DNA of 64,000 bases from Microthyrium microscopicum (taxonomy: Eukaryota; Ascomycota; Dothideomycetes; Microthyriales; Microthyriaceae), in contig MU004231.1 in assembly GCA_010405405.1 (NCBI GenBank), positions 1,881,386-1,945,385 on the forward strand, in the 5' to 3' direction. Below are positions 15,501 to 28,308 of the stretch, piece by piece. Both the position numbers and the translations under genes were made by a program. How positions within the stretch are numbered: position 1 is the first letter of the stretch; every line of letters starts with the position of its first letter. The notes beneath the pieces were generated by a model. That model was not told the origin of the DNA. It saw nothing but the letters and a program-made list of their open reading frames with translations, and did not search any database.

Positions 15501-15929
15501 TCACGGGGTGCTGGGAAAAGGAAAGGGAAAGTTGGTTGCAGATCTGCCGTCAAAATTGGCTGAAATTAATATTTGTTTTGCACACAGCGATGGCAGTGTA
15601 AATGTGGTTATTACCTCCAGTACTTTGTAAGAGAAGACCATTGAGATTTTAAAACGAGAGCGAGCATCATATCCTTTGGCGGATACGGGATAATTTACCA
15701 AATGACCATTGAGTAAACTCCCTAATAACGACATATTGCCCCACTACAACCCTTGTATTATTGCCTCTCTGCGCCTGCCACTCGAGCCTCTGGATTGGAA
15801 GCTGCAATTGGTCAGGCCAGCTCAGTTGAGAAGGAGCTAAGCAGGCTTTTGCAGGGCCAGGCTGCCCAGGCTCCCTCGCACCTGCCTGGTCTGAGCGCAT
15901 TGTGACGCTAAGACTTTGACGCCTGCCAA
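9566..15929. other. Gene-poor region upstream of con7
   Basis: About 6.4 kb with no frame that looks like a conserved protein. The longest open frame (11385-11888, minus, 167 codons) is Pro/Ser-rich without a recognisable domain. GC content is ordinary, so this is not RIP-degraded repeat. The first 200 bp are the dbp2 3' flank. The rest could be regulatory DNA or non-coding transcription units; nothing in the sequence decides this. Confidence 0.5.
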
Positions 15930-17539
15930 ATCTTGCCATGTCTCTCACCGCGCTTTCCCTTCTCCATCTTTTTCTATACCGCGCTTGCCCTCTCCCTCTA
16001 TGACCTTGACAACCTCCAGGCTGCTAAAACTTTAGCTTACCATTCTCCAACCCCGTCACCGAACTTTCTTCAACCGCGCTACCATTTTCAAATTCACACT
16101 ATCACCACTTCAGCCATCGTAGGCTTCTACTCCCCTTCTAGAGTCATTCGATTCCAGTACTATCTTCTTGGCATCCAACACTGGGCACCTCTATCCACGA
16201 CACCAGCACTCCTCGCCTTTTTGCTGAGCAGTCTGACACCAATTTTTTGCCCCAGAGAGTACTAGTTCTACAAGCTCAAGTACACTCGCTATAGGACCTA
16301 TTAAGCAACACTACCGTCGACCTTACGGTAGGGTTGATTTTTCCCAAGGACTTGAGCTTTGAGATATATCGGAAGAACATTCTTGCGCTCTACCAGTACC
16401 ACGCAAATCTGTAAAGATAAATATTGGACTCGCTTATAATCTGTCGAGTGCAGTCTTGAACTTGGAGCTTCCTGAAAACCGAAGCTAAACTCTCACACCC
16501 TGCCTCTTCAAATTGTCATGCCCAGAGCCCAGACTAGCTTCTTCTATCTGCCATTATTTGGCAATTGTAACTTGTCAAAGTTCACCTGCAATCCAGCCTC
16601 AATCTTCTGAGGCTTGTGGTTATCTTACACCTCAACGAGACTAGCACTTTATCGTCACTTCTCCATTCCCCACTGCACTACCAGTCTACCACCACTCGTC
16701 CTTCCTCCAACAAGACATCGCCAATCGCCATCCACTTGTTGCCGACGCCCGACTGTCACTACTACCAAAAAAACATCCCGTACTATCACCTTCTTGGAGT
16801 TAGGCTCATCACCACACCGAACCTCTCGTCGTCCTCTTTGTGCCGTGCGGCCTTGCCCCAGCAGAAGGGTAGCCGGACTCGTTCATCACCCGGACTCGTT
16901 CATCACCCGGGCCTAAATTCTATCTTTGCGCATCGCCTTGCCTACCTGCCACCGCTGCGTGCCCTGGTCCCCAAGGCTCACCCCCCAAGGTTTCTTTTCA
17001 AGGCGATTCTCTGTGAATGCAGATTTCGAGTTGCGATTCCAAGGTCTACCACTACGTTTCCAACCGTGCTCTGTGCATTCACCTTCTCCGGTCCTGACCT
17101 CCATTGAAATTTGACCCAACTTTCAAGCACAAATCTGCCACCAGCCCTCCTTCCTACAGCCACGGCCCCCCCTGCTCTTGGATTCGCCCCCTCCTAGTTC
17201 ACTTGGTCGCCCTCTCTCAAGAAGCACTGAAGCACGGAACCTTGTTAAAGCTTCTTAGTCTTTAGGTCTGAGCCTGCTCCACTGGTCACCTCTTTGGTTC
17301 GTCCAAAACTTGAACCCGCTTTAGTTCTTAGACCTGGTCCCGCTTCTGCTGCACTTGTTCTTGGTAGACCAGCGATCGATCCCCTTAAACTACTTTTAAC
17401 TCTAGCACGCCGGTGGCTCTTCTGCTGCTTCAGCCTAACCCCCTCTGTTCCTGGACCCGCCCAATCTCGGTACTCTCTACTTCATTGATCCTACAGCCTT
17501 ACTGGCCGTACTTGGTTCTTCGGTTAACCCTCCCAGCTC
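15930..17539 (+). promoter_or_regulatory. Pyrimidine-rich promoter / probable 5' leader of con7
   Basis: On the plus strand this 1.6 kb is strikingly C+T-rich (runs such as CTTTCCCTTCTCCATCTTTT), the usual signature of fungal core promoters and 5' leaders, but unusually long. It contains several upstream frames (for example 15933-16265 and 16616-17107) that have no protein-like character and would act as uORFs if transcribed. Transcription start is not identifiable. Confidence 0.5.
16873..16906 (+). repeat. 17-bp tandem duplication in con7 leader
   Basis: Two exact adjacent copies of CCGGACTCGTTCATCAC (16873-16889 and 16890-16906). Confidence 0.85.
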
Positions 17540-19233
17540 ATGTCCTCGAGCTTGACCCCATCAGGACCCGTGAATCCAAAAAGTCCACTGTCGCCTGGCC
17601 AAAAGCTTGCTCCTCGCCTGCAGAACGGCGGATTGCCACAAATGGACGGTCGCCAGTCAGACTACCAGCAACAAGGTTCGAACGCGCATAACCAAGATAC
17701 GATGGGCACCGAAACTGATTCCCCTCCAGCGGAGCATCCAGCTGCTCAACAGTATCCTCAGGGACAAGACCATCGCGCTCCTCAATCATTCGACAACCTG
17801 CCGCCTCAATCTGCGCGTTCAGGTTCGTTCCCCGAATACATTCAACCTCAGCGGCAGCAGCAGTACCCGCAGGGTCAAGGACCACCATCAGGTGGTTTGG
17901 CCCAACCAGCAAGTCCGTCTATGCCTTTGTCAAACAGCGCGGCCAACAGCCATACTCCAGACAACATGAAATCTAACCAAGATATGCCAATAGATCCCTC
18001 CATTGCAGCTAGCCCAACCTATCCTGCCCATCCGCCCTACTCTCCATACTCTCCGGAACAGATGCAGCACTACGCAGGCGCTCCTGGCGTCTATGCTCGA
18101 CCTGAATGGGCCCATGGCCATTATCAGGCCGGTCCACCGATTCCTCACTATGGTCAACCTCATTCTTCTGGCCCTCCTTCAGCGGGGCTTGTGTCGCCTG
18201 TACATCGTCCTCCGGTAGGCCCCAAATCGTAGAAAGTCAATGGGGCGACTAACATTTATGTTTCATAGGGCGCGCATCCACTCTCGACCGTCTACTCGTT
18301 TGTCCCAATTCCCGGCGCACAACAGCATAAGCGACCAAGACGACGCTATGAAGAAATCGAGCGCATGTACAAATGTGGTTGGCAGGGATGTGAAAAGGCG
18401 TACGGTACTCTCAATCACCTGAACGCTCACGTTACTATGCAATCTCATGGCGCAAAACGTACTCCCGAAGGTAAGTCTAATATGCGATATTTCCTTTTTC
18501 TATCCCGATGCGCTGCAGCAAGTTGGCAAATTGCGGAACCAGAGTCTGATACATGAATTTCTGCAATTTCGGAGAAATTTTCATATGATCAAGTTCTACA
18601 TATTTCGCGTTTGTTTGGGTCTGGCGTGAGACGCGAGGTGGAAGCTACTTGAGTCGCGACACCAATTTGGACACGGGAGCTAAACTAGGGAAATACTACC
18701 CTAGTCTAGCAATTTAGGGAACCTCCCAAATGGGTTAAATTACTAGTCTTTATGCTAACCTGTATTTCCTAGAATTCAAAGAAATTCGAAAAGAATGGAA
18801 ACAGAAGAAGAAGGAGGAGGAACAACTTAGAAAGTCGGAGGAGGATAGACAGCGACAGGCGCAGGAAGGCCGACCTGGAGAGGGTTCGTATCATCACCCA
18901 CCATCTAACAGTGGTCATATTCGAACATCTGCAGGTCCCCAAGTCGGAGGTTCTGGACATCAGTTGCCGCCGATCGCTTATGCCGCAAACCACTCTGCTG
19001 CTGGCTACGGTGCTCCAAGCCCTGCACTCGTTGACGGAAGTATTGCACCGTAAGTCTATCTTTTCTATTTTGTTAACCACCAGTACTAAGCAACAAATGC
19101 AGTAGCTACCCGAGCTCTCCATACCCACCGACAACCAACAACATCTACCCTCAACGTCGTGAACCTCCCCAATCCTGTTATATTGGCGCGTGCTAACTAT
19201 ATATCAGAAAACGGTCAGAACTATCACAACTGA
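17540..19233 (+). CDS. con7: C2H2 zinc-finger transcription factor Con7
   Basis: Five exons (17540-18214, 18269-18470, 18773-19049, 19103-19158, 19208-19233) encode 411 aa. A Pro/Gln/Ser-rich N-terminal half precedes the diagnostic block HKRPRRRYEEIERMYKCGW, then C-x4-C...H-x5-H (GCEKAYGTLNHLNAHVTMQSH, about residues 259-279), followed by a highly charged helix FKEIRKEWKQKKKEEEQ and a disordered tail. This block is nearly invariant in Con7, which in Magnaporthe and Fusarium controls conidiation, morphogenesis and virulence genes. Intron 2 is long (302 nt). The last exon is a choice: continuing past 19158 gives a stop at 19194-19196, whereas a 49-nt intron with GCTAAC branch yields the tail QNGQNYHN; I prefer the latter. 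Both flanks are unusually long and gene-free. Confidence 0.87.
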
Positions 19234-22200
19234 ACGCAATTGAGGCGTCATCATGATGTCAATCCGTCCCACTCGCACATACATTGCTTTATTGCTTTGA
19301 AAGCAGTCTGTTTTCAAACAATTATATTCGCATTCTTTCACTGGCTTCAAAATCCTCGAGTTTATCAATTCTTTGCTGCATTTCGGCGGTGGGTGGCTGC
19401 TCTCTTTTTACCATGACGAAAACACGAATACCAGTGCTCCAAAGCTCTGCTTTCATCCTATGGATCGAATGCGTCAATCGAAGGAGGATCTATTAGATTG
19501 GCAGGCGATGAAAGTACGACTTCCGTTTCATTGAGTCAAGGATACCATCTTTACGGCCGTCAAATTGATACACGATTTTCTCTTAATCATGTCGACCGGA
19601 GAAGGAAGATACCACTTGTTTTTCTTAGTTTTCTTTTCTCATTCAATTACTCATGATGTTTGCTATATTTCTATATTTCGGATCTCTCCTTTCCTTGTGT
19701 CTTCCAATCATCTCTCTTTGGAGCCGTCTGACTAGATACCTTTTGCATTCGTTCGGCGTGGTTGATGGGGTGGCGGGCACGTATCTTTTATGGTACCAGC
19801 TTCGAAGCATTGAAATGTGTTTTCTCCCAGTACAGGACACGACAGGCCTGATGGGCAGCATGGGATGGTGGTTCTGATTCTTCTTGCATTGTACCATAGC
19901 CGGTAAATCTTCCAAGCACCAAGATGCATTTCGGATGCCCTTTTTACAACCAATTTTACACCGACCATGGTGAAATCTGCGTCATCCACGGACATTGGAA
20001 AGACGATTGCTTCGGATGGCTTCGTATGGCTGTTCCTGCTACAGTGTGAGGACTTTGGTGCTACAAGTCATTTGCGTAATACTATATTGCGCCCTTTATG
20101 GTTTGCGATTGCTTGCATCGGCTCCAATTACTTGTGTTCAGAGACAACTGTGCGCAGGTAACGACATTGAGCAATTGCAGGCGCGTAATTGGCCGTCAGC
20201 GCAACTGCCAGAGGTATCGCCACGGTTTGAGGCAGGGTTTGAAATTTGATTTGTCCGAGTCTGATGCAAGGTTACACAAGCGAATGCGAACTCCTGCTCG
20301 TTCCCGATATTTGGTGCTGCTTTGCCGGCAAAGCTGGATCAACTGATGGGTGAGTCAAACGCATTGAGGGCCCATCAAATGTCTTCTCCCATAACCCATT
20401 GAGCACCCTTCAAATTTGACATTGCCGTTCGTGCTCCCTCGGATTGTCATCAGCTCGCTCGCCTTCTAATGCACGAAACTATAGCATCAGGTTGAACGAG
20501 GGGAGCCGTGTTTCCAGTGCTGGCGAAGGATATATCGTTTTCTTGCTGTGAAGCGCATGCCGTATCCATAAGGTGCAACTTGATGGCGCATGTCAAGAGA
20601 AACAGACGAGAACGGCCTGTTGCGTCAGCAGCTCAACTATCGTGGTCACGTTCTCCTTTTTTAGCCTTTAAAATATGCAAAGAGTTTTCTTTTCCAAAAT
20701 ATGCATGTTCGCCCGCCCAGTTCACCGTGCCACAAAAAAAGAACGAACCGGTCTTTCATCAGCAAGTCAGTTTGTGTGACAATTGTCTGATCAAGCCACT
20801 GGTTTCGCAGCAACGACTTTTCTCAGTCAAACGCCCGACCAACGGGGCGATGCGGCAAGTTGCCATTTGTGTGATTCGGTTGCGTGCAGATACATCATCC
20901 AAGAGGCCGTGATGAACTGATCCCAACCTGGCGGCACCGTCTGCGCGGTACGAACCTATGGCCCGGGCGTTTCTATCAGGCTCTGTGTGGTGAGAGACAT
21001 GGTTTGGCGCATTGAGGAGTTGGCGTTTCGATGAGGTACTGCGCCTCGGATGCAGACAATGGTTGGACAATGGGACTGTGGTTGTGTGAGTGAGGAATCT
21101 GTGTGATTGAGGGTTGGGGACTTTTTTTCTGTGTGACGGGGCAATGGTCGTCAATTGCTTTTTATATCAAGTCCTTTTGCAAGGCCCCCCAGATATATGG
21201 TACAGGCATGATACTGGAGTGAAGTTGGCTGGACATACTATGAATGGTGGGGACTTCTGTTGTTGGGTCTTTAAATGTAGTCGCATGCGCCAGTCGAAGT
21301 TCAAGACAGCGCGATACTCTAGTACTACTCCACAACAAGTATCTTACAGGAACCGTTCGTGGAAACGGACTGCTGGAACGCTCCGTCCCATCAATTAGTA
21401 GGTATATTTAGGTCGCACCGAAATAGCCAAGTTGGTGGAGAAGTAGGCGTCGTCGCCGGACATTTGGCCTGAAATGTGCAATGTACTAACTGCCGGTGCT
21501 AACGTTAGCAGTATATCTAGAGTGATGCCTCTCCACACCACCACCAGGCCAGGAACCGATACTGTACCTACTTCCTACTATCCTAGAATATGCAGGTTCT
21601 CGGGCTGGCCCGCTGTCAGTCGGCGAAATAGTCTAGTGCTTGGTGGTTTGACCCTTGCCCAAGATCGCATAGCTGTTTGACCAACAAGAGGCCTTGCTAT
21701 GGTGGTACAAGCCCATTCCTGAATAGTATACCTTACCATACATAGTACACTTCCCAATCTTCTCTCAGCCTCTCGCAGCTGCGTCCCTCTCGGCTCAATG
21801 CTCAATCGAAGCCCTCCCACGCCTTCTAGCCTGGTGCAACTCTGCATTTCCTGCAGCTGCCAGCAACAGACACCTGCCTGCCCTTATTTGACCCCCCCAA
21901 ACTACTCTTGCTTGCTGGCGCGAACGAGCGCCATGGATCGTCCCGCTCGTCTAAAAAGCCTGTCTAGTCGCTGATCTAGCACCGCTTGAACCCGCATCGC
22001 TTCTTTTCCTCGTGCTAAGAAGAACAAGGCAAACGTGGAATCAGATGGGAAAAAAAGGCAACCTGATTCTCACCACGGATCCTGTCATGTGGGATTATTG
22101 TTATTTTGTTTAAAAAGTACATTACACGGTTCCCTCCATAGTGTGCCATGCGTCTGGGGCCATGGATGCTCGACATACGATACCCTTTTCTGGTGGCATT

Positions 22201-22865
22201 TGCCAACTTCACCTCTCCACATCTTGCTCGCCTTGCCTTTCACAATCATTTCTTCACGATAATGTATTTCATGTATGGCTGAGGCGTGATCATTGTCGAC
22301 ATTGACGAGCCCACTTTTCCATTTTCTAGGACGATTATGAGGGCGCTGGGGCGAAAGAGAAAACTAGAGATTGGAATGAGAAAACTAGCCTTGAAGCCAA
22401 TTGCAACGGACTGAACCCCTCAATGATTCGACATTTTGGACCCGGTGATTGCGAGTAGCGGTGTTTACTAATTCTGTCGCGCTGAAATAGCTCGAATCCT
22501 TCGTTCACATCTCTTGCGCTATATAATTTGGCTAGGCTGACTAGCCTCGCTTATGAACTGCGGCCAATTCTCGATGATCTGTAGAGTGTTGGCGCCCTAT
22601 TTTGACATTATCATTGCTGGCTGAGAAAACATGAAACTGCATTAGTGATTGTTACGAGCTGTATACCCGCATGTCGCATATCGAACCAGGCATGTAGTTG
22701 ATGGGTGTCTGGCTACATTGGCCTTTTGAAGTTGCGGAGATCCAAAAAGGTCCGAGATTGGTCCGTGCGCAGCCGTACATTTTTTTCCAGAATTGACCTC
22801 CCATTGCAACTAGCATGATTGACGATAATCTGAGTTGATGACATTTATCGGCAGTCCGACCCTGT
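19234..22865. other. Gene-free 3.6-kb region downstream of con7
   Basis: No conserved-looking frame on either strand. Longest frames (20508-20912 plus, 20759-21154 minus) overlap each other and look random. GC is normal. Con7 3' flank, the PPR promoter and unassigned DNA are all that can be said. Confidence 0.5.
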
Positions 22866-24829
22866 ATGCTGCAACAAATACCTCGCCTTTGGCTTCGACG
22901 CCTCGCAGTCCCCCGCGAAAGCTATCGATCCCTCTATACCGAATTCCGCACGGCCAGAGTCAACACCGCCCCTGATCACCTAGAGCCACAGAGCTCTCGA
23001 AGGACGAACGATTCGAGAGGAGTCACGAAAGACGAAAAGGATGATAACGCCCCGGATAAGGATGGAATCACGCCTGCCCACTGGCGGCATGCGAAGAAGG
23101 AGATAGTCTGGTTGCAGGCGGATGAGAAGAGTTTCGCTGAGCGCATTGAACAGCTTCTAGCGGAAGGAAAGGAGTCATTCGCCTACGCTCTGGTACAATT
23201 GCAAAGCAAGGATAAAGATGCGGCTGTAATAGGTTGGAATCTACTCATCAAGCATCGCATGGAATATGCTATTCCGAACCATGCACAAGCAAGAAGATAT
23301 TTCAATGATGTTAGTCAATCATCGCCTGAGATTGCCATCTTTTCCTAACATGTACGCAATAGATGAAAAAGCGAGGCCAATCGCCAGATGCGTATACGTA
23401 TGGGATAATGCTGTCTGGATTTGATAACCATCCAAGACCGACAACTGTTGTCGAAACAGCGTGGCAGGTTTTCAACACCATGCTCAAAGATGGATCCAGA
23501 GTCAAACCAACAATCCTACATTTCAATAAAATGATTCATCTGGCTGGCAGAGCTGGCAATATGGAATTATTCTGGAGGCTCATTCAGCTCATTCCCGAAG
23601 AAGGAGAACAAGCCGCGGATGCCAAAACTTATAATTTCATCTTTAGTTCGCTTCGTGCGTACCTAGATAAGACGAAGGAAGACACTTCAAATACGAAGAG
23701 TAGGCAAGACGAGCACGAGATTTTTGATGCAGGCAGAGCTATCTGGGGAGCCGTGATAAATGCGTGGACTCGAGGCTCCGTCCAAATCGATTCTCCGCTC
23801 GTATTTGCCTATTGCAGATTCCTACAAACTAGCACAGAATCGTTCTATTGGGATCAAGTCTACTCGGTTGTTGAGCAAACGACTGGTATCAAACGTTGCG
23901 GGGGAGTCTCTACGACTGTACCAGGCCTTCAGCAACGCTTAAAGAGTGGAGAGTTGACGCCATCATCAGAAAGACAGCTTCAGAAGGAGATTTACTCGGT
24001 CTATGATCCACCCGCAAATGAAGGGTCATACGCAACTCTGGTGAAGCCATCGCGATTCCTGTTATCAATGCTCATGGAAACCGCTACAAGACTCCAACAA
24101 ACTTCTAGTGCTAATTATTACTGGGATATTCTAGTTGACCATCACGACGTCAAACCAGATGTGGTGAACGTCAAGAATTATCTGCAAGCTCTTCGTGCTG
24201 CTAGAGCCAGTCGTGATCTCGTCAAGGTTATCACCAAGCTCGATCGCAGTCAAATTGACCATGGGACGTACCGCATCGGCATGTCTGGATGTACGAAAAA
24301 CTCCTGGAGGACTGGCAGCTGTCGCGATGCAATAGTGTTGTACAAACATCGACAGGATATCTTCGACCAACCTGACGCCAAAGTCGTTGAATCTTTTGCA
24401 GCTGCCATCAAGGTTGCGGATGATGAAGAGAAGATTGAAGCACTCCGAGTCTTAGGAAATGATCCAATTCGCATGCTTGAAGTTGAAAACTACGGCTGGC
24501 GAGCGCCAGGTCAACTCCCGGAAGGAGTCTTTGCGCAGATCGAGGAGGCTACGAAAGAGCTGGCAAAGACCCTCATTGGGCTTTATGACAACCTGATCAA
24601 TCGCAAGAAAGTGACAAGCAATACCTTCGCTGAAGTCAAGAATTTTCTTGCCGAGTTCGTCAGATCGGGGAACAACGAACGGCGGCATCGAACCAGGACT
24701 GGCTCAGAAGACAGATATGAACCAGATGAACGCTACGACCGCTCAGAGCAGAAACCGCAAATCAACTGGGTCGCGAAGAATAAGCCGCGTTTTGGTCAAA
24801 ATCGGCGTGATCGCTTCGGTCAGCTTTGA
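22866..24829 (+). CDS. Pentatricopeptide-repeat protein, probably mitochondrial
   Basis: Two exons (22866-23309, 23363-24829; 53-nt intron with CCTAAC branch) encode 636 aa. The N-terminus (MLQQIPRLWLRRLAVPRESYRSLY) is Arg-rich and lacks acidic residues until residue 18, like a mitochondrial presequence. PPR-like helices follow: MKKRGQSPDAYTYGIMLSGF, then VKPTILHFNKMIHLAGRAGN, and later DVKPDVVNVKNYLQALRAAR. The conserved ITPAHWRHAKKEIVWL near residue 70 recurs in filamentous-fungal PPR proteins often annotated as CCM1-like group I intron or rRNA factors. PPR proteins bind organellar RNA for processing, stability or translation; the target here is unknown. The C-terminus is Arg/Asp-rich and disordered (RRHRTRTGSEDRYEPDERYD). 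Confidence 0.8.
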
Positions 24830-25725
24830 AGACCTCAACGTCACTGAAAGAGGTTATGACTCTGTAACATAATTTGTACTGCACATATAATAGATACCCC
24901 ACATCATATCATTTATCGTTACATCTCAACGAGCGGGTTTACATAGCACTCCCTCATCGGCGACTGGCACAATAGACGCTACTAGATCTCGAGGATTTGC
25001 ACTAGAAAGCGTCCATGGTCTCATCGGCGAGAGAACATTTCAAAACTTAACGAGCCGAAAAACTACTACCGCCTTATCTTTCCCATGATACTTGGTTCCA
25101 CCATAATCATTCTCCAACTTGGGATACTGGCCAATCAACAATCCCCAGCGCCTGGAATATTGATAGAAGCTAGCGTGTAACCATCCAAAGAGTACTACAA
25201 TATATCATCGAGATGCGTTATCGTCGCGGTAAACGCAGTCTATAACTCGCCGCGCTTTCCGCATGTGAGTCAAACTTGCTTTAGCTATCCGCAATCCTTG
25301 GGTTTTGATAAGCCCAAATTGGACAAACTGCTGAGTGCAAGGCTGAGAACCTCCAGAATTCGCAGTGTTCGCCAGAGTATGTCGGGGCTTTGGCTCCGTT
25401 TTCAAATCAATTTCTACTGAAGTTGGGAAAGCAGGATTCTGGGTGAAGCCCTAAACAATCGATCTTGAGCCTATTCTAGTGTTCATCGCGAGTTGAACCC
25501 TATACCGTGGCACGCGTGGATTATTTTCAATCAATTCCCCGAACTAACATATGAATCTCAAACAACTTAATCTCATCTTCTCATCTGTATTTATGTAAAG
25601 CCCGATATAGGTTTGTAGCCGGGCACCGATATCAGATCGGGATATTTGAACGATATGCCTTCCTTTGGAAACTTCTTCGAAAGATCCAAGTTGTCACTGA
25701 AGCTTTTCAATAAGTGAAAGTAACT
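24830..25725. promoter_or_regulatory. Intergenic region, AA9 gene promoter side
   Basis: About 900 bp between the PPR stop and the AA9 start, with no supported gene. I found no clear XlnR or CreA cluster by eye. Confidence 0.45.
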
Positions 25726-27072
25726 ATGCATCAATCTATTCTGCTAGCTGCCTCCTGGGCAGCCTTCACTGCTGCACATGGACATCTCAAGAGCTGGACT
25801 ATTGATGGAACCACTTATCCATCTTTCGATCCTCTGTATGACGGAGGTCCAGAATTCAATCCTAAGCGCATCGAATATGGATTTCCAAAGATCAAGACAG
25901 ACATCGGCCCCGGTGTGAACCCATTGACAGATGTCAGGAATCTGAGCATCGCGTGCCGATGGCGCCCTCTCGCTGAGCCTAAGCTCACAGCCGTTGCGCG
26001 AGCTGGTTCCAAAGTCACATTTCAATGGCTAGATTGGTTCAGCAATCACAAAGGACCGGTATACACTGTGAGTCTTACACCTTTACTTGATACTCCCATC
26101 TTTGCGACTACTTACCTGTCTATTTTATCTTCTATTGACGTTCAAATGCTTACTTCTTTCAGTATATGGGAGAGCTCCCAGCATCTGGCAAGATCGAAGA
26201 CATCAAATTCTTCAAGATTGACGAAATAGCTTATGATCCAGCCACCAAAACATGGGGCTCAGATGTTCTAATGAAGAACAATCAAAGCGTCACCGCCACC
26301 ATTCCTAGCGATATCAAGCCAGGTACCTACGTGATCCGTCACGAGATCATCGCCTTGCACGGCGCCATGAACGACAACTACAAGACCAAGATCTCTGGAG
26401 CCCAATTCTACCCTCAATGCGCCCAAGTCAAAGTCACTGGAGAGGGAACCGCCACCCCTGCTGGAAACACATTCCCAGGAACATATACTTGGGACGAACC
26501 TGGTATTCTGATCAATGCGTTCTACATGCCCAACGAGTACAAGTCTCCCGGTGGCCCAGTCTATAAGCCAGCCAAAGAACTTCCTCTCAAGGGATCTCAA
26601 CCAATTGTAAACGAGACTGGTGTTTTGACAGGCGAAGAAGGCGCCAAATACATTGCCGCGCGCATCAAGTCTGATACCAAATGGGAAAATGGTGTTCATA
26701 ACAACGAGGCAGGACGTAAGTGCCCCCATTGAACCTAACAAACCCTATCTTTTCACTCTTTGCTAACAATACCTTTCAACAGATCCCGGTGGCGGAGGAT
26801 GTATCTGGGAAGTTGGCAAGACTCCCAAAGAAGCTACATGCTCATCCACCAACGTGAAGAACGTTGGGCCTTACAAGGGCTGGGCGCAACCAAAGGGCTC
26901 ACCAGATTACGTCAACGATGTTCAGTCTTCGGGCATCAACAAAGGCTTTGGCGGCGCTATTACATATCTCTTTGATCCTACTGCACCAAGATGGGAAGAG
27001 CGCGCTGCCAAGGGTGAAAAGCCTTTTGATATTGCAGCTTTGAGAGCTTTACCAAAAACAGCTAGCAAGTAA
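25726..27072 (+). CDS. Secreted lytic polysaccharide monooxygenase, AA9 family (formerly GH61)
   Basis: Three exons (25726-26067, 26163-26715, 26783-27072) encode 394 aa. I chose ATG 25726 because it gives a signal peptide MHQSILLAASWAAFTAA ending exactly before HGHLKSW, so mature residue 1 is the His that forms half of the copper histidine brace. The second brace His is His108 in SNHKGP. His174, Gln195 and Tyr197 fit the remaining active-site motif (IRHEIIALH ... GAQFYPQC), and Cys in LSIACRW with CysPQC can form the conserved disulfide. AA9 enzymes cleave cellulose or hemicellulose oxidatively using Cu and H2O2/O2. There is no CBM1; about 150 residues follow the catalytic core, including PGGGGCIWEVGKT and a Cys pair, longer than minimal AA9. 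Substrate cannot be inferred. Confidence 0.9.
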
Positions 27073-27729
27073 ATAGGTCGAATTGAATCCTTTGCGACGC
27101 ATATGAACAACAATGATACTTGGCACTTGATTCTGGTTCTAAGCTTGACGTGCCAATAGCATTCGGAACGACAGGCAAACGAGTTGTCTTCTGCATTGAC
27201 AGGCTAACCAAGTTTTGTGTTTCATCTTACACAGAAGCTCCAAGTACTTTGTTCCTTCAGCCAGAGTAACAACAGACTGTTAGGTGGGTAGGCTGAGCGC
27301 GTCTCCTGTGCCATACCTACCTAGACTTAGTGTCAAAGAAGGCCTGCCGTCCAACTTACTATTATCATCTACCTTTTGCCTGCCTTCTATCTTGATTCAT
27401 TGTAGGTCACTGGCTAGTGTGATGAAGGAGGTGAGCGAGTACTAAAACAATTGAAACCCCCAAAAGACATTCAAAATTACCCCAATGAAACCCAAAAAAA
27501 CCATAAACACTAGTACAACAGCTCATCTTTTTTTTGGGCCATGCAGACATAGTTGATATCCTACGACAATATCAGCGTCCATGTTTTGTTGACTTCATCG
27601 TCTTGAAAACCTGGGAAGACACGATGCGTAATGTCTCAACATCTTCTGAATGCCAAGTGCTATTAATCGACCAATTTAACATGCGCTTTACACCTCATTG
27701 CGGTGAAGCTTTATCGCAGCAAGAAACTT
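27073..27729. other. 3' flank of AA9 gene
   Basis: Non-coding; only short unsupported frames. Confidence 0.4.
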
Positions 27730-27960
27730 AGGAGCTTTCTATTACAAAGCCAAAACTTATACCTATATCTTCTTTTTTTAGTATTCAATTCTCATAGTGT
27801 AAAATAACGAAATTATCTGTTTAATGAGCAACTAAGCTCGTTAGGATTTGGTAATATACTGGTTATAAGACTACCATAATCTTCGATATAATAGTAGGCT
27901 ATTATAGTTCTCTCCTCCGAATTAAACTTATACCAGCTGCATCTCTACATCTTGACTGGA
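27730..27960. repeat. Short AT-rich island, possible degraded repeat remnant
   Basis: About 230 bp of TA-rich sequence with far lower GC than its surroundings, compositionally similar to (but less extreme than) the RIP block at the right end. No terminal repeats or frame are visible, so origin is inference. Confidence 0.35.
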
Positions 27961-28128
27961 ATTCCTGAGCAGCCTCGATCATCCACGCGCTTTTAATGAT
28001 TTTGCAGCTGGCAAGCGGATGATCGTGTCTTTCTGAAGGAACCACCTCACAGCAGAATCCAAGCACAACACCACCCAGTCTATTATGTCGGACCCAAGCG
28101 GCGGTCTCGAGTCTCGACTCTCAACAGT

Positions 28129-28134
28129 CGATAA
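28129..28134 (+). promoter_or_regulatory. GATA site (HGATAR) upstream of urate oxidase
   Basis: CGATAA fits the HGATAR consensus of nitrogen regulator AreA. One of two such plus-strand sites noted here (the other at 28472). Confidence 0.35.
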
Positions 28135-28237
28135 GGCTGGATGACGTTGGAGTTGAGGGAAATAAGGTATGGTCCAAGCTCTGATGGTTTGTAGAGCTTG
28201 AGCCAATCAAACCGTGGCTGGCAAAGCACCACCACCA

Positions 28238-28251
28238 TCGGAGTTGGCCGA
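28238..28251. promoter_or_regulatory. UaY-type binding site TCGG-N6-CCGA
   Basis: Perfect dyad TCGG-AGTTGG-CCGA 399 bp upstream of the urate oxidase start. In A. nidulans the purine-pathway activator UaY recognises TCGG-6X-CCGA in uaZ and related promoters. Confidence 0.7.
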
Positions 28252-28308
28252 CTGCATAAGAGATATCAACACCTTTGTCAACAGGCCTGTCGATGCTGGA
28301 TAATCGGC

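Noticed and set aside
16616-17107. 163-codon frame upstream of con7
   Set aside because: Composition simply reflects the C+T-rich leader; overlaps a second equally long frame in another phase. Kept only as a possible uORF.
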